Assembly: GCA_002425405.1 (NCBI GenBank)
Contig: DIME01000201.1
Span: forward strand, 1-40,210
DNA length: 40,210 nt
Direction of reading: 5' to 3'
From: Candidatus Accumulibacter vicinus
GTDB lineage: Bacteria > Pseudomonadota > Gammaproteobacteria > Burkholderiales > Rhodocyclaceae
Position 1 is the stretch's first letter; every line of letters begins with the position of its first letter. Positions 8,792-16,502 of this stretch are shown here, piece by piece. The position numbers and the translations under genes were made by a program. The notes below the pieces were generated by a model. The model saw nothing but the letters and a program-made list of their open reading frames with translations. It did no database searches and had not been told where the DNA came from.

Positions 8792-9973
8792 TCAAGCAAC
8801 TCGCAAGGGGCGCTTCTCGCAGGTGTCGTCGAGATCGCTGCGTTTCACCCAAAGCACCACGAAGATCAGGCCGGCGGCAGCAAACGCCGAACTCAAGGTA
8901 TAGGTCAGCCCGGCCCCCAGGCGATCCCAGGTCCAGCCGCTGAGCAGACTGCCGAGCAGGCCGCCGGCGCCAAACGAGATACTCGAATACAGCGCTTGTC
9001 CGCGCGCTTGGCAGTGCCCTGGAAACCAGCGGTTGACTGCGGCAATCGCCGCCGCATGATAGGCACCGAAGGTCAGCCCGTGCAGGAGTTGAGCAAGAAT
9101 GATTACCGACAGCCACTCGATGCACCAGCCGATCATCAGGAAACGCAACACCGTCGCTGCAAAACTGATGAGAAGAATGACCCGCAGGCCAAGGCTGCGC
9201 TGCATGGCGGCCATGAAAAAGAAGACACCGATTTCGGCGAGAACGCCGAGCGACCACAGACAACCGACCAGGAGCTTGCTGTAGTGATGATCGGTGAGGT
9301 GGATCGAGTAGAACACATAGAGCGCGCCATGCGCCGCCGACATCAGGAAGCACGCGGCAAACAGGGCCCGGACACGCGCCTGGCGGATGATCGTGGCCAC
9401 CGGGAGCTGTTCATCTGCCGATCCATACGACGCCACCTCGGGAACCACCAGCGCGCAGACCAGAATGCCGGCCAGCGTGCCGACGATCACCCACAGCAGC
9501 CTGGGCAAGGGCATGCTGTCGAGCAGCGCACCGGTTCCCATGACGGCAACGATGAAGCCGATCGATCCCCATAGGCGGATGCGGCTGTACTGGTCAGGCT
9601 TGTCACGCAGATGGTCGAAAGTCACGGTTTCGACCAGCGGCAGCGCGGCACTCCAGAAAAAGGCCAGCAAGGCCATGGCGACCAGCATCGCCACAAAGCT
9701 CTGCACGACAAAAAAGGCCGAAAACCCGAACAGGCTGAGCAGGGCCGCGAGACGGACGATCCTCACCCGCTGCGCCAGACGATCCGCGAGCGCGCCCCAT
9801 AGATAAGGCGCGCAAAGGCGCATCAGCTGCATTTGCGACATCAGCAGGCCAATGTCCCAGGCCGAAAACGACAGCGACTGGAGATAGAGCCCGAAATAAG
9901 GCGAAAACGCGCCGACGAAGGCGAAATAGAAGAAGTAGTAGCCGGAAAGTCGCCAGTAGGGCAGGTCATGCAT
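8792..9973 (-). CDS. MFS transporter of the HcaT/LacY-like (MFS_1_like) type
   Basis: Inner-membrane secondary transporter of unknown substrate. 393 residues with about 12 hydrophobic segments. The amino end LPYWRLSGYYFFYFAFVGAF and the following SPYFGLYLQSLSFSAWDIG resemble the phenylpropionate/nucleoside-type HcaT group, and the loop between helices 2 and 3 has WGALADRLAQR, the MFS GxxxDR-type motif. The protein ends in a basic-acidic cytoplasmic tail. It lies 46 nt downstream of the DUF465 gene on the same strand. Substrate cannot be named. Confidence 0.85.
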   Translation of the reverse strand: MHDLPYWRLSGYYFFYFAFVGAFSPYFGLYLQSLSFSAWDIGLLMSQMQLMRLCAPYLWGALADRLAQRVRIVRLAALLSLFGFSAFFVVQSFVAMLVAMALLAFFWSAALPLVETVTFDHLRDKPDQYSRIRLWGSIGFIVAVMGTGALLDSMPLPRLLWVIVGTLAGILVCALVVPEVASYGSADEQLPVATIIRQARVRALFAACFLMSAAHGALYVFYSIHLTDHHYSKLLVGCLWSLGVLAEIGVFFFMAAMQRSLGLRVILLISFAATVLRFLMIGWCIEWLSVIILAQLLHGLTFGAYHAAAIAAVNRWFPGHCQARGQALYSSISFGAGGLLGSLLSGWTWDRLGAGLTYTLSSAFAAAGLIFVVLWVKRSDLDDTCEKRPLRVA

Positions 9974-10019
9974 CTGGCAATTCTACCGGATGCATCCGAC
10001 GACACCGGCGTCGATCGAA

Positions 10020-10271
10020 TCAGACGCCCTTCTTGTGTGCAACCAGCATTCGGTACATCTGGTCCTTCAGCCACACGCGTTGCTTCTTCATGTTCTCGAT
10101 GGTGAAGTCGTCGACCGGCAGGTCTTCTTCTTCGAGCCGCTCGACCTCTCGGGTCAGTTGATGGTACTCGTCATACATGTGGCCAAACTGCTCGCTTGCC
10201 GTTTTCAGCGAGTGAATGTAATCCAAATACTCGGGAAACTCATGGTGAAGGTCGTGGTGCTCAACTTGCAT
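10020..10271 (-). CDS. YdcH-like DUF465 protein
   Basis: Small soluble protein of the DUF465/YdcH family, function unknown. I choose the ATG at 10271 (83 residues, MQVEHHDLHHEFPEYLDYIH...), not the in-frame ATG at 10337, because family members begin just before the H-HDL-HEFPEY motif and an AGGGG lies 8 nt upstream of 10271. The rest is a charged helical hairpin (KTASEQFGHMYDEYHQLTRE, VERLEEEDLPVDD) ending with the family-typical LKDQMYRML. It sits between aroC and the MFS gene, all on the minus strand. Confidence 0.88.
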   Translation of the reverse strand: MQVEHHDLHHEFPEYLDYIHSLKTASEQFGHMYDEYHQLTREVERLEEEDLPVDDFTIENMKKQRVWLKDQMYRMLVAHKKGV

Positions 10272-10352
10272 GATCATCGCCCCTGTGGCTGGTCCCGGCC
10301 CGCCCCATGCGTGACCGGACAACGCGATTATACCCATTGCCAGGCCTGCCAG

Positions 10353-11456
10353 TCACCCCACCGGACGCGCCGGAATCACTCGCGTCGGGCAGACCACGTC
10401 GGCGCACTGGGCGCGATGCCGCAAGGCCTGATCGATCAACACCAGGGCCAGCATGGCCTCGGCAATCGGGGTCGCGCGGATGCCCACACAGGGGTCGTGT
10501 CGACCATGCGTTGCGACCACCACCGGCTGGCCGTCGAGAGTCACCGAGCGGCGCGGCAGACGAATGCTCGAGGTCGGCTTGATCGCCAGATTGACGACCA
10601 GATCCTGGCCGCTCGAGATACCTCCGAGCACACCACCGGCATGATTGCCGAGAAAGCCCTGCGGTGTCATTTCGTCACCATGTTCGCTACCCTTCTGAGA
10701 GATGCTGGCAAAACCGGCGCCAATTTCGACCCCTTTGACCGCATTGATACCCATCATCGCATAGGCAATCTCGGCATCGAGACGACCATAAACCGGTTCC
10801 CCCCAGCCCGGTGGAACACCCGTTGCCGTGACCGTGATCTTCGCCCCCACTGAATCACCGGACTTGCGCAACAGATCCATGTACTCCTCGAGTTGCGGAA
10901 CGATGGCCGCGTTCGGGGCAAAGAAGGCATTGCCGTCGATCTCGCGCGTGGTGACGAAGGGGATTTCGATCGGACCAAGCTGGCTCATCCAGCCACGGAT
11001 GCAGACGCCGTAACGTTCCGCCAGCCACTTGCGGGCGATCGCCCCGGCGGCGACGCGAACTGCCGTCTCACGCGCCGAGGAGCGACCGCCACCGCGATGG
11101 TCGCGAAAACCGTACTTCTGTGTGTAAACATAGTCGGCGTGTCCCGGACGGAAGGTCTCGGCGAGGTTGCCGTAGTCCTTGCTGCGCTGATCCTGATTGC
11201 GGATCAGGAGAGCAATCGGCGCGCCCGTGGTCCGACCGGCAAAGACTCCCGACAGAATCTCGACGGCATCGGGCTCGCGCCGCTGCGTCACATGCCGCGA
11301 GGTTCCCGGTTTGCGGCGGTCCAGATCGGCCTGAATATCGGCCTCGCTGATCGCAAGTCCAGGTGGGCAGCCATCGACCACGCAGCCGATCGCCGGCCCA
11401 TGCGACTCACCAAAAGAAGTCACGGCAAACAGAGTGCCGAAGGTATTGCCGGACAT
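10353..11456 (-). CDS. aroC: Chorismate synthase
   Basis: Last step of the shikimate pathway: converts EPSP to chorismate using reduced FMN. With the ATG at 11456 the protein is 367 residues (family about 360) and begins MSGNTFGTLFAVTSFGESHG, the canonical start with the invariant His19; an AAGAGG precedes it. An upstream in-frame ATG at 11588 would add 44 unrelated residues and is rejected. Other signatures are RPGHADYVYTQKYG, RGGGRSSARETAVRVAAGA, and near the end LPRRSVTLDGQP and HDPCVGIRATPIAEAMLALV. Complete and intact. Confidence 0.97.
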   Translation of the reverse strand: MSGNTFGTLFAVTSFGESHGPAIGCVVDGCPPGLAISEADIQADLDRRKPGTSRHVTQRREPDAVEILSGVFAGRTTGAPIALLIRNQDQRSKDYGNLAETFRPGHADYVYTQKYGFRDHRGGGRSSARETAVRVAAGAIARKWLAERYGVCIRGWMSQLGPIEIPFVTTREIDGNAFFAPNAAIVPQLEEYMDLLRKSGDSVGAKITVTATGVPPGWGEPVYGRLDAEIAYAMMGINAVKGVEIGAGFASISQKGSEHGDEMTPQGFLGNHAGGVLGGISSGQDLVVNLAIKPTSSIRLPRRSVTLDGQPVVVATHGRHDPCVGIRATPIAEAMLALVLIDQALRHRAQCADVVCPTRVIPARPVG

Positions 11457-11628
11457 GGCGGCCTCTTGAGCGTTAAAATTGAACAGCAGTCTACCATAGC
11501 GCCATCTTCCCCTCGCCGAGCGCGTCCTGACGACCACCAAGCCGACACATTCTGACTGACTGCAGGATATCCATACCATCCACGCCAAGACGCCGAATTC
11601 CTTGTTGAGCCTGAACTAAGACTCGGTT

Positions 11629-12393
11629 ATGGCCGTTCAAAGTGTACTTCAGCGAGCCACTCCCATGAATCACCCTGAGTCTCTAAACAAGCACGAATTC
11701 CTCTCGGGAATCCGCGATACCCTGCCGCTGCTGCTCGGCGCGCTGCCGTTCGGGCTGATTTACGGCGCCATCGCTGCCACCTCGGGCCTGTCGATGACGG
11801 CAGCAATCCTGATGTCCGCGCTGGTTTTTGCCGGTTCATCGCAGTTCATCGCCGTCGGGCTGGTCGCCGCACAGACGCCAGTCGCGATCATCGTGCTGAC
11901 GACCTTGATCGTCAATCTGCGCCACATGCTCTACAGCGCCACTCTCCTCCCGTATCTCAAGGAACTGCCGCAAAGATGGCGGATTATGCTGGCGTTCTGG
12001 CTGACCGACGAAACCTTCGCGGTGACCGTGCACCGCTTTCAAAGGAGCGATTCGTCACCTTGCAAGCACTGGTACCAGCTCGGCTCGTCGATCGCCATGT
12101 ATCTCAACTGGCAATTCTGGTGCTTTCTCGGCCTGGTACTCGGCCACCGCATTCCCGACGCGCAGAGTTGGGGACTCGATGTAGCGATGCCGGTGACCTT
12201 CATCGGGATGATCATCCCCTTTGTCAAAACCATCCCGGTCCTGGTCTCCGTTCTCACGGCCGGGGCGGCATCGCTGCTCACGCTGGCGATGCCCTACAAG
12301 CTCGGGATCGTCGTTTCCGCTTTCGCCGGCATCGCCTCGGGCCTGCTGGCGCAACGCATCATTGACGCACGCCGGGAGGCCCACCGGCAATGA
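11629..12393 (+). CDS. azlC: AzlC-family branched-chain amino acid exporter, large subunit
   Basis: Membrane subunit of the AzlCD (YgaZH-like) exporter for branched-chain amino acids or analogues. 254 residues from this ATG; a second ATG at 11665 (MNHPESLNKHEF) would give 242 and neither has a strong ribosome site, so the start is uncertain. Family motifs: GALPFGLIYGAIAATSGLS, LVFAGSSQFIAVGL and LIVNLRHMLYSATLLPYL, then FWLTDETFAV. Several membrane helices follow. The stop overlaps the azlD start (ATGA at 12390-12393). The 172-nt gap upstream to aroC shows no clear promoter or other feature. Confidence 0.93.
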   Translation: MAVQSVLQRATPMNHPESLNKHEFLSGIRDTLPLLLGALPFGLIYGAIAATSGLSMTAAILMSALVFAGSSQFIAVGLVAAQTPVAIIVLTTLIVNLRHMLYSATLLPYLKELPQRWRIMLAFWLTDETFAVTVHRFQRSDSSPCKHWYQLGSSIAMYLNWQFWCFLGLVLGHRIPDAQSWGLDVAMPVTFIGMIIPFVKTIPVLVSVLTAGAASLLTLAMPYKLGIVVSAFAGIASGLLAQRIIDARREAHRQ

Positions 12394-12710
12394 GCGGTGC
12401 TGAAGCCTGGATGCTTGTCGGGATGGTGATCGTGACCTTCGGCATCCGTTATTTTCTGTTCGCAGTGGCAGACCGGATTCGCCTGGCGCCGTGGCTCGAA
12501 CTCTCGCTCAAGTTCATCCCGCCGGCGGTGCTGACAGCCATCACCGTACCAGCCGTCCTGCTGCCGAATGGCGAGTGGCAGGTTTCTTTTGCCAATTCCT
12601 ACCTGGTTGCCGCGCTGCTCAGCCTGGCCGCCGGCATCGTCACGCGCAATCTGTTGGTGACGATAGGCATGGGTCTCGCGGCGTTCTTCGTCCATCGATA
12701 TTTTGTCTAG
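12390..12710 (+). CDS. azlD: AzlD-family branched-chain amino acid exporter, small subunit
   Basis: Small partner of AzlC. 106 residues with about four hydrophobic segments; typical AzlD features are the early MVIVTFGIRYFLF segment, the SLKFIPPAVLTAITVPAVLL block and a hydrophobic end LLVTIGMGLAAFF. The ATG overlaps the azlC stop by 4 nt, indicating translational coupling. It converges with ppsR. Confidence 0.92.
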   Translation: MSGAEAWMLVGMVIVTFGIRYFLFAVADRIRLAPWLELSLKFIPPAVLTAITVPAVLLPNGEWQVSFANSYLVAALLSLAAGIVTRNLLVTIGMGLAAFFVHRYFV

Positions 12711-12715
12711 CGACG

Positions 12716-12742
12716 CAAGCGGCGGTTGCGAAACGCTGCTTG
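12716..12742. terminator. Hairpin between convergent azlD and ppsR
   Basis: CAAGCGGCG (12716-12724) pairs with CGCTGCTTG (12734-12742) with one mismatch. An outer pair GCGACG (12710-12715) and CGTCGC (12750-12755) can extend it. No T-tract; possibly a bidirectional terminator. Confidence 0.35.
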
Positions 12743-12758
12743 GCCGAGCCGTCGCCTG

Positions 12759-13610
12759 CTAATGACCCTCGATCGCCCGTTTGCGCAGCATTTCGACGAT
12801 CATTGACGCCGTCTGCTCGATCGAACGATGGCTGGCGTCGATGATTGGCCAGCCACGCCGGATGAACAGGCGACGCGCTTCGAGCACTTCCTTGCGCAGA
12901 CCGTCGATATCCGCGTAGTCGGTATTGGTGTCGTCCTGCAGTGCCGTCAGGCGGGCTGCGCGGACCATCGCCAGCCGCACGGGATCCACGGTCAAGCCGA
13001 CGATCAACGGCTTGCTCACGTGCAACAGCGCCAGCGGCGGCGGCGCTCCCGGCACCAGCGGCACATTGGCGGCCTTGATGCCGCGCGAGGCGAGGTACAT
13101 GCAGGTCGGGGTCTTGGTCGCCCGTGACACGCCGACGACGATCACGTCGGCGCCCTCGAGATCATCGCTGCCGATGCCGTCGTCGTGGGCCAGGGTGTAC
13201 TTCATGGCCTCGACGCGGCGGTAGTAGTCCTCGTCAAAAGCGTCGCCCGAACTGTTGTGAAACTGCACCGTGGCGCCAGAGTATACGGAGAGCCGGCCGA
13301 GCAGCGGCTCGAGCGCAAACTGGTAAGGAAGGTTGAGCCGGCGACAGCCTTCCTCGAGTGCCTCGCGAATATCGCGGTGGCTGATGCTGTGCAGAACATA
13401 GCCCGGCGAACTGGCGAATGTGCCGAGGATCTCGGGAACCTGGTCGAGGTGGCGGACCATCTTCCACAGCCGTCGTTTCACCTCGAGTCCGGCAAGCTGG
13501 GTGACAGCATTGCGCGCCAGCATCTCGACCAGCTCGCCCGAGGCATGCGAGACAAGATACAGGACGATGGTCCTGCTGTGCTCAGCCTTTCGTCCCTTCT
13601 CCTTCATCAC
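12759..13610 (-). CDS. ppsR: DUF299 kinase/pyrophosphorylase (PEP synthase regulatory protein)
   Basis: Bifunctional serine/threonine kinase and phosphorylase that uses ADP to inactivate, and phosphate to reactivate, PEP synthase or pyruvate phosphate dikinase by modifying a Thr next to the catalytic His. 283 residues, family length. Motifs: VLYLVSHASGELVEML at the start, and the P-loop-like GVSRATKTPT (residues 160-169), followed by MYLASRGIKAANVPLVPG and PLIVGLTVDPVRL. The start is 9 nt after the short-chain dehydrogenase stop, so the two are probably co-transcribed. The target is not settled: this window carries ppdK, while beta- and gammaproteobacterial members usually act on PEP synthase. 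Confidence 0.94.
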   Translation of the reverse strand: MMKEKGRKAEHSRTIVLYLVSHASGELVEMLARNAVTQLAGLEVKRRLWKMVRHLDQVPEILGTFASSPGYVLHSISHRDIREALEEGCRRLNLPYQFALEPLLGRLSVYSGATVQFHNSSGDAFDEDYYRRVEAMKYTLAHDDGIGSDDLEGADVIVVGVSRATKTPTCMYLASRGIKAANVPLVPGAPPPLALLHVSKPLIVGLTVDPVRLAMVRAARLTALQDDTNTDYADIDGLRKEVLEARRLFIRRGWPIIDASHRSIEQTASMIVEMLRKRAIEGH

Positions 13611-13619
13611 GCCACCCTT

Positions 13620-14372
13620 TCAGCGATGGTAACCGCCGTCGAGGCGCAGCACGCTGCCGTTGATCATGACATTCTTGAGTACATGCAGAACCAGCATCGC
13701 GAACTCGGCGGGATCGCCGAAGCGGTGCGGAAACGGAATCTGCCTGGCCAGCCGCGAGTCGAGGTTCTTTTCCATATCGAACAGTGTCTGCGTGCCGAAC
13801 AGGCCGGGCGCGATGCCGACGACACGGATACCGAGGGGACCGAGTTCGCGTGAAGCCGGCAGGATCATGCTGACGACGCCGCCCTTCGAGGCGGCATACG
13901 CCGCCTCACCGCTCTGTCCTTCGTAGGCCGAGACCGATGCCGTCGACAGAATGACGCCGCGCTCGCCGTTGGTCAGTGGCTGCAGGCCCGCCATGTCGGC
14001 AGCGGCGAGCCGCATCATGTTGAAGGTCGAAATCAGGTTAACCTCGACGAGCTGGCGGAAATCCTCCAGTGGCATCGGACCACTGGCTCCGACGATTGGA
14101 TTGCAGTGGCCACGGCCGACACAGTGCACCAGCACGCGCGCCGCACCATGCGCCTCACGTGCCATGGCGATGGCCTGCTCCGCGGACAGCGCATCGGCGA
14201 CGTCACAGGGAATGGCGAGCGCACCAATCTCGTCGGCAACCCTCTGGACACCCTCGGCGTCGATGTCGATCACCGCCACCTTGGCACCCGCCTCAATGAG
14301 ATAGCGCGCCGTTTCGGCACCCAGGCCCGATGCCGCCCCGGTCACTACCGCCGGACATGCCCATAGATCCAT
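13620..14372 (-). CDS. Short-chain dehydrogenase, HSD17B10 / type II 3-hydroxyacyl-CoA dehydrogenase-like
   Basis: Classical NAD-dependent SDR of 250 residues. From the ATG at 14372 (GGAG 8 nt upstream; the upstream in-frame ATG at 14417 adds only junk): TGAASGLG at 11-18, Asp36 after the second strand (NAD preference), Asn112, and the catalytic triad Ser146, Tyr159, Lys163 (YAASK). IAPGLFGTQTLFDM and the end FPHRFGDPAEFAMLVLHVL, NGSVLRLDGGYHR match the HSD17B10 group, which oxidises short-chain 3-hydroxyacyl-CoA. The usual NNAG is replaced by VHCVG. Substrate is inferred; acyl-CoA or PHA-related metabolism is plausible. It precedes ppsR by 9 nt. Confidence 0.87.
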   Translation of the reverse strand: MDLWACPAVVTGAASGLGAETARYLIEAGAKVAVIDIDAEGVQRVADEIGALAIPCDVADALSAEQAIAMAREAHGAARVLVHCVGRGHCNPIVGASGPMPLEDFRQLVEVNLISTFNMMRLAAADMAGLQPLTNGERGVILSTASVSAYEGQSGEAAYAASKGGVVSMILPASRELGPLGIRVVGIAPGLFGTQTLFDMEKNLDSRLARQIPFPHRFGDPAEFAMLVLHVLKNVMINGSVLRLDGGYHR

Positions 14373-14537
14373 AAAACGCTCCCGAGTTCTGCCGGCCTGT
14401 CGACCCGGCGCCAGCACTCATTATCGGGCGTCGCGCGTCGGCACGCAAACAGTAGCCTTGTCCAATCTGGTATGAGCCTGAACGAGGGTCGTATTTCCAC
14501 CCAGGAAAGAGCCTGATCGAAAGAAATCACGGAGGAA

Positions 14538-15039
14538 ATGAGGTGTGGGTTGCTCATCGCAAGGAGGGTGATCCACACGAACGAAGCACGGCTGACGACG
14601 ATCGAGCAGGATGGCGTCAAGGGCATCTATCACCTCACCTGCGTCGATGCCGTGAGTCAGTGGCAGGTCGAGGCGTGCGTACCAGGAATCAGTGAGGCCT
14701 TTCTGTTGCCGGTGCTGGCGTTGATCATCGATCAGTTCCCGTTCGTGATTGTCGGATTCCACTCCGACCACGGATCGGAGTACCTCAATCATCACGTTGC
14801 CGAGCTACTGGAGAAGCTGCGTATCGAGCAAACCAAACCACAGCTACCACGCGCAAGGCCTCAATGGCCTGATGCCGAAGGCGCGCGCCGACCGCGGGCA
14901 CTCGAAGCTCTCCGAGGCGATCCAGGCTGCAATTCTGGCGGCCAAGCATGCGCCCGAAGGCAAGGGGAAGCGTGGTGAACACGAAGATCAGACGGCTCTT
15001 GCTGACATCGAAGCCGAGCCCGGCCTGGTCTGGCGCTGA
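14538..15039 (+). pseudogene. Scrambled transposase remnant (integrase core followed by a helix-turn-helix piece)
   Basis: Two fragments in different frames. The first (14538 to about 14840) reads EQDGVKGIYHLTCVDAVSQW, SEAFLLPVLALIIDQFPFVI, GFHSDHGSEYLNHHVAELLE and ends KLRIEQTK. That is the rve/DDE core of an IS481-like integrase, holding the second catalytic Asp (HSDHGSE) but cut before the region that should carry the catalytic Glu; the segment expected to carry the first Asp is also unrecognisable. The second (about 14841-15039, +1 frame) reads YHAQGLNGLMPKARADRG and then HSKLSEAIQAAILAAKHAP. It resembles the amino-terminal HTH part of the same transposase class, so the order is inverted. 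GGAGGAA directly precedes 14538. Clearly non-functional. The 120 nt upstream hold nothing I can name. Confidence 0.7.
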
Positions 15040-15056
15040 GTTTGCCGGTTCACCAG

Positions 15057-15092
15057 CATGCCTTTGCCGGTCGTGCCACCGGCAAAGGCATG
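15057..15092. terminator. 15-bp perfect hairpin after the transposase remnant
   Basis: CATGCCTTTGCCGGT (15057-15071) and ACCGGCAAAGGCATG (15078-15092) with a 6-nt loop, followed by GTCTTTCTCCC. It could be a terminator or part of an insertion-element end. TTTGCCGGT also occurs just before it as a short direct repeat. Confidence 0.5.
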
Positions 15093-15140
15093 GTCTTTCT
15101 CCCTGAGTGATGGCGCGCGGAAATCACCTCAAAAAATATT

Positions 15141-15172
15141 GTAAGAAACAAGTATAGTCCTATTGTTCTTAC
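15141..15172. promoter_or_regulatory. AT-rich imperfect dyad upstream of the repeat protein
   Basis: GTAAGAAACA (15141-15150) faces TGTTCTTAC (15164-15172) with one bulge; TATAGT at 15153-15158 between the arms could be a -10. The block from 15128 to 15172 is far more AT-rich than its surroundings. It could be a promoter with an operator for the frameshifted gene at 15328. The rest of 15173-15327 shows nothing recognisable. Confidence 0.35.
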
Positions 15173-15327
15173 CGGCGTCCGTAATTCGAGGTCCCCGCGG
15201 ATCGGCTGTCAACAGCGGTGGCCGGCTGCTCATTGACCGTTTGCAGGGCACGCGCTACATTCGCTTGGGGGAGCGTTCCCCGTGCTTACCGGATTCCCGG
15301 AGCCACGCCAGAGAGGGAATAACATTG

Positions 15328-15643
15328 ATGTCGAACCGTCAACGCCTGTCGGTAGCGATACTGATTGGCATGCTCGCCTTGCTCAGCCTGCCAAACACGC
15401 ATGCGCAAACATACACGAGTGACGGCGCGGTGCGTCCCAATCCTGCACTATCGCCTGGGGAGACCCATCCTGGATCGGTGCTCGCCCCCAGCGCGGTGGA
15501 TCCCGAAAGAGACCCACCCCGATCCGGTGCTCTCACCGAATGCCGTACCACGTGAGCAGGCGCTTTCGCCAGAAGAAACGAACCCGCCGCCGGTGCTCTC
15601 GCCGGATGCCGTTCGCCCCGACCCCGCTTTGCCGCCCGACTGA
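15328..15643 (+). pseudogene. Frameshifted secreted Pro-rich repeat protein
   Basis: The ATG at 15328 follows GAGAGGGA (15311-15318). A clear signal peptide (MSNRQRLSVAILIGMLALLS then LPNTHA, cleavage before QTYTSDG) leads to Pro-rich repeats. In the start frame the protein ends after 75 residues at 15555; but from about 15503 the +1 frame carries on the same repeats (PKETHPDPVLSPNAV, ALSPEETNPPPVLSPDAV, RPDPALPPD) to a TGA at 15641. The intact ancestor would be roughly 110 residues. The shift coincides with a 17-nt shortfall in the first repeat unit. I do not recognise a family. It lies just before cobA and after a transposase remnant. Whether any product is made is unknown. Confidence 0.7.
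15445..15640 (+). repeat. 66-nt tandem coding repeats (22 residues)
   Basis: The conserved Pro codons of successive units start at 15454, 15503, 15569 and 15635. Spacing is 49, 66 and 66 nt, so the unit is 66 nt and the first interval has lost 17 nt. Protein consensus is about ALSPxETxPxPVLSPxAVxP plus two residues. The last unit is partial. Confidence 0.75.
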
Positions 15644-15658
15644 TACCGAATACCTCGA

Positions 15659-16456
15659 TTGATGGTAATGATTGGAAACACCGGAATGACTCAGACCTCT
15701 TCGTCAACGCCCAGCGGAACCGTGTACATCATTGGCAGCGGTCCCGGCGACCTCGACCTGTTGACACTGCGTGCTGCGCGGCTGATCGGCGAGGCGGATG
15801 CCATTGTCTACGACCATCTGATTGCTGATGGTGTCCTTGAACTGGCGCCGCCTGACGCAGAAAAGATCTATGCCGGCAAGGAACGTTCACGGCATAGCGT
15901 ACCGCAACATGAACTCAACCAGTTGCTGGTGCGCCTGGCGCGCGCGGGCAAGCAGGTCGTCCGCCTCAAAGGGGGAGATCCCTTTATTTTCGGGCGGGGC
16001 GGCGAGGAAATCGAAACGCTGGTCGACTCGGGAATTGCCTTCGAGGTGGTGCCAGGAGTGACTGCTGCCGCCGGCTGCGCCGCTTACGCTGGCATCCCGT
16101 TGACGCATCGCGATCACGCCCAGGCGGTGGCCTTCGCCACCGGCCATCTCAAGGACGGCACGATCAATCTCGATTGGCCATCGCTGGCGCGTCCAAGGCT
16201 GACGGTCGTCTTCTACATGGGCGTCGGCGGCCTCGCCGAAATCTGCCAGCAGATGATCGCCCACGGACTGCCTGAGGACCACCCTGCGGCAGTCGTCCAG
16301 AACGGCACGACGCGCCGGCAACGCGTGCTGACTGCCGATCTGGCGACCCTGCCGGCGAAGGTCGCGGCGGCCGGCATCACTTCTCCAGCGCTGATCATCG
16401 TTGGCACAGTGGTGCGTCTACAGCAGAAACTAGACTGGTTCAGGCCGGCGCAATGA
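15659..16456 (+). CDS. cobA: Uroporphyrinogen-III C-methyltransferase (SUMT)
   Basis: Uses two S-adenosylmethionines to turn uroporphyrinogen III into precorrin-2, the branch to siroheme and cobalamin. 265 residues as given; in-frame ATGs at 15662, 15668 and 15686 are alternatives, and 15686 (MTQTSSSTPSG) leaves a more usual amino end. Motifs: VYIIGSGPGDLDLLTLRA, YDHLI, VRLKGGDPFIFGRGGEE, VVPGVTAAAGCAAYAGIPLT and HRDHAQAVAFATGH. It is the single-domain form, without the CysG dehydrogenase/chelatase part. Siroheme is the cofactor of sulfite reductase, which fits with the sulfate uptake genes at 30269-34186, though these are not adjacent. A short AATGAATC duplication follows the stop. Confidence 0.94.
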   Translation: MMVMIGNTGMTQTSSSTPSGTVYIIGSGPGDLDLLTLRAARLIGEADAIVYDHLIADGVLELAPPDAEKIYAGKERSRHSVPQHELNQLLVRLARAGKQVVRLKGGDPFIFGRGGEEIETLVDSGIAFEVVPGVTAAAGCAAYAGIPLTHRDHAQAVAFATGHLKDGTINLDWPSLARPRLTVVFYMGVGGLAEICQQMIAHGLPEDHPAAVVQNGTTRRQRVLTADLATLPAKVAAAGITSPALIIVGTVVRLQQKLDWFRPAQ

Positions 16457-16502
16457 ATCAATGAATCAATGACGGATCGATGGATCACGCCTGATCGGAC
16501 GC

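Noticed and set aside
14421..14795. Minus-strand open frame over the transposase remnant
   Set aside because: The plus strand carries a recognisable integrase core; the minus reading shows no domain.
16446..16474. Short tandem AATGAATC units after cobA
   Set aside because: Only about two to three copies of 8 nt partly overlapping the stop codon; no array, no sign of a CRISPR or VNTR of note.
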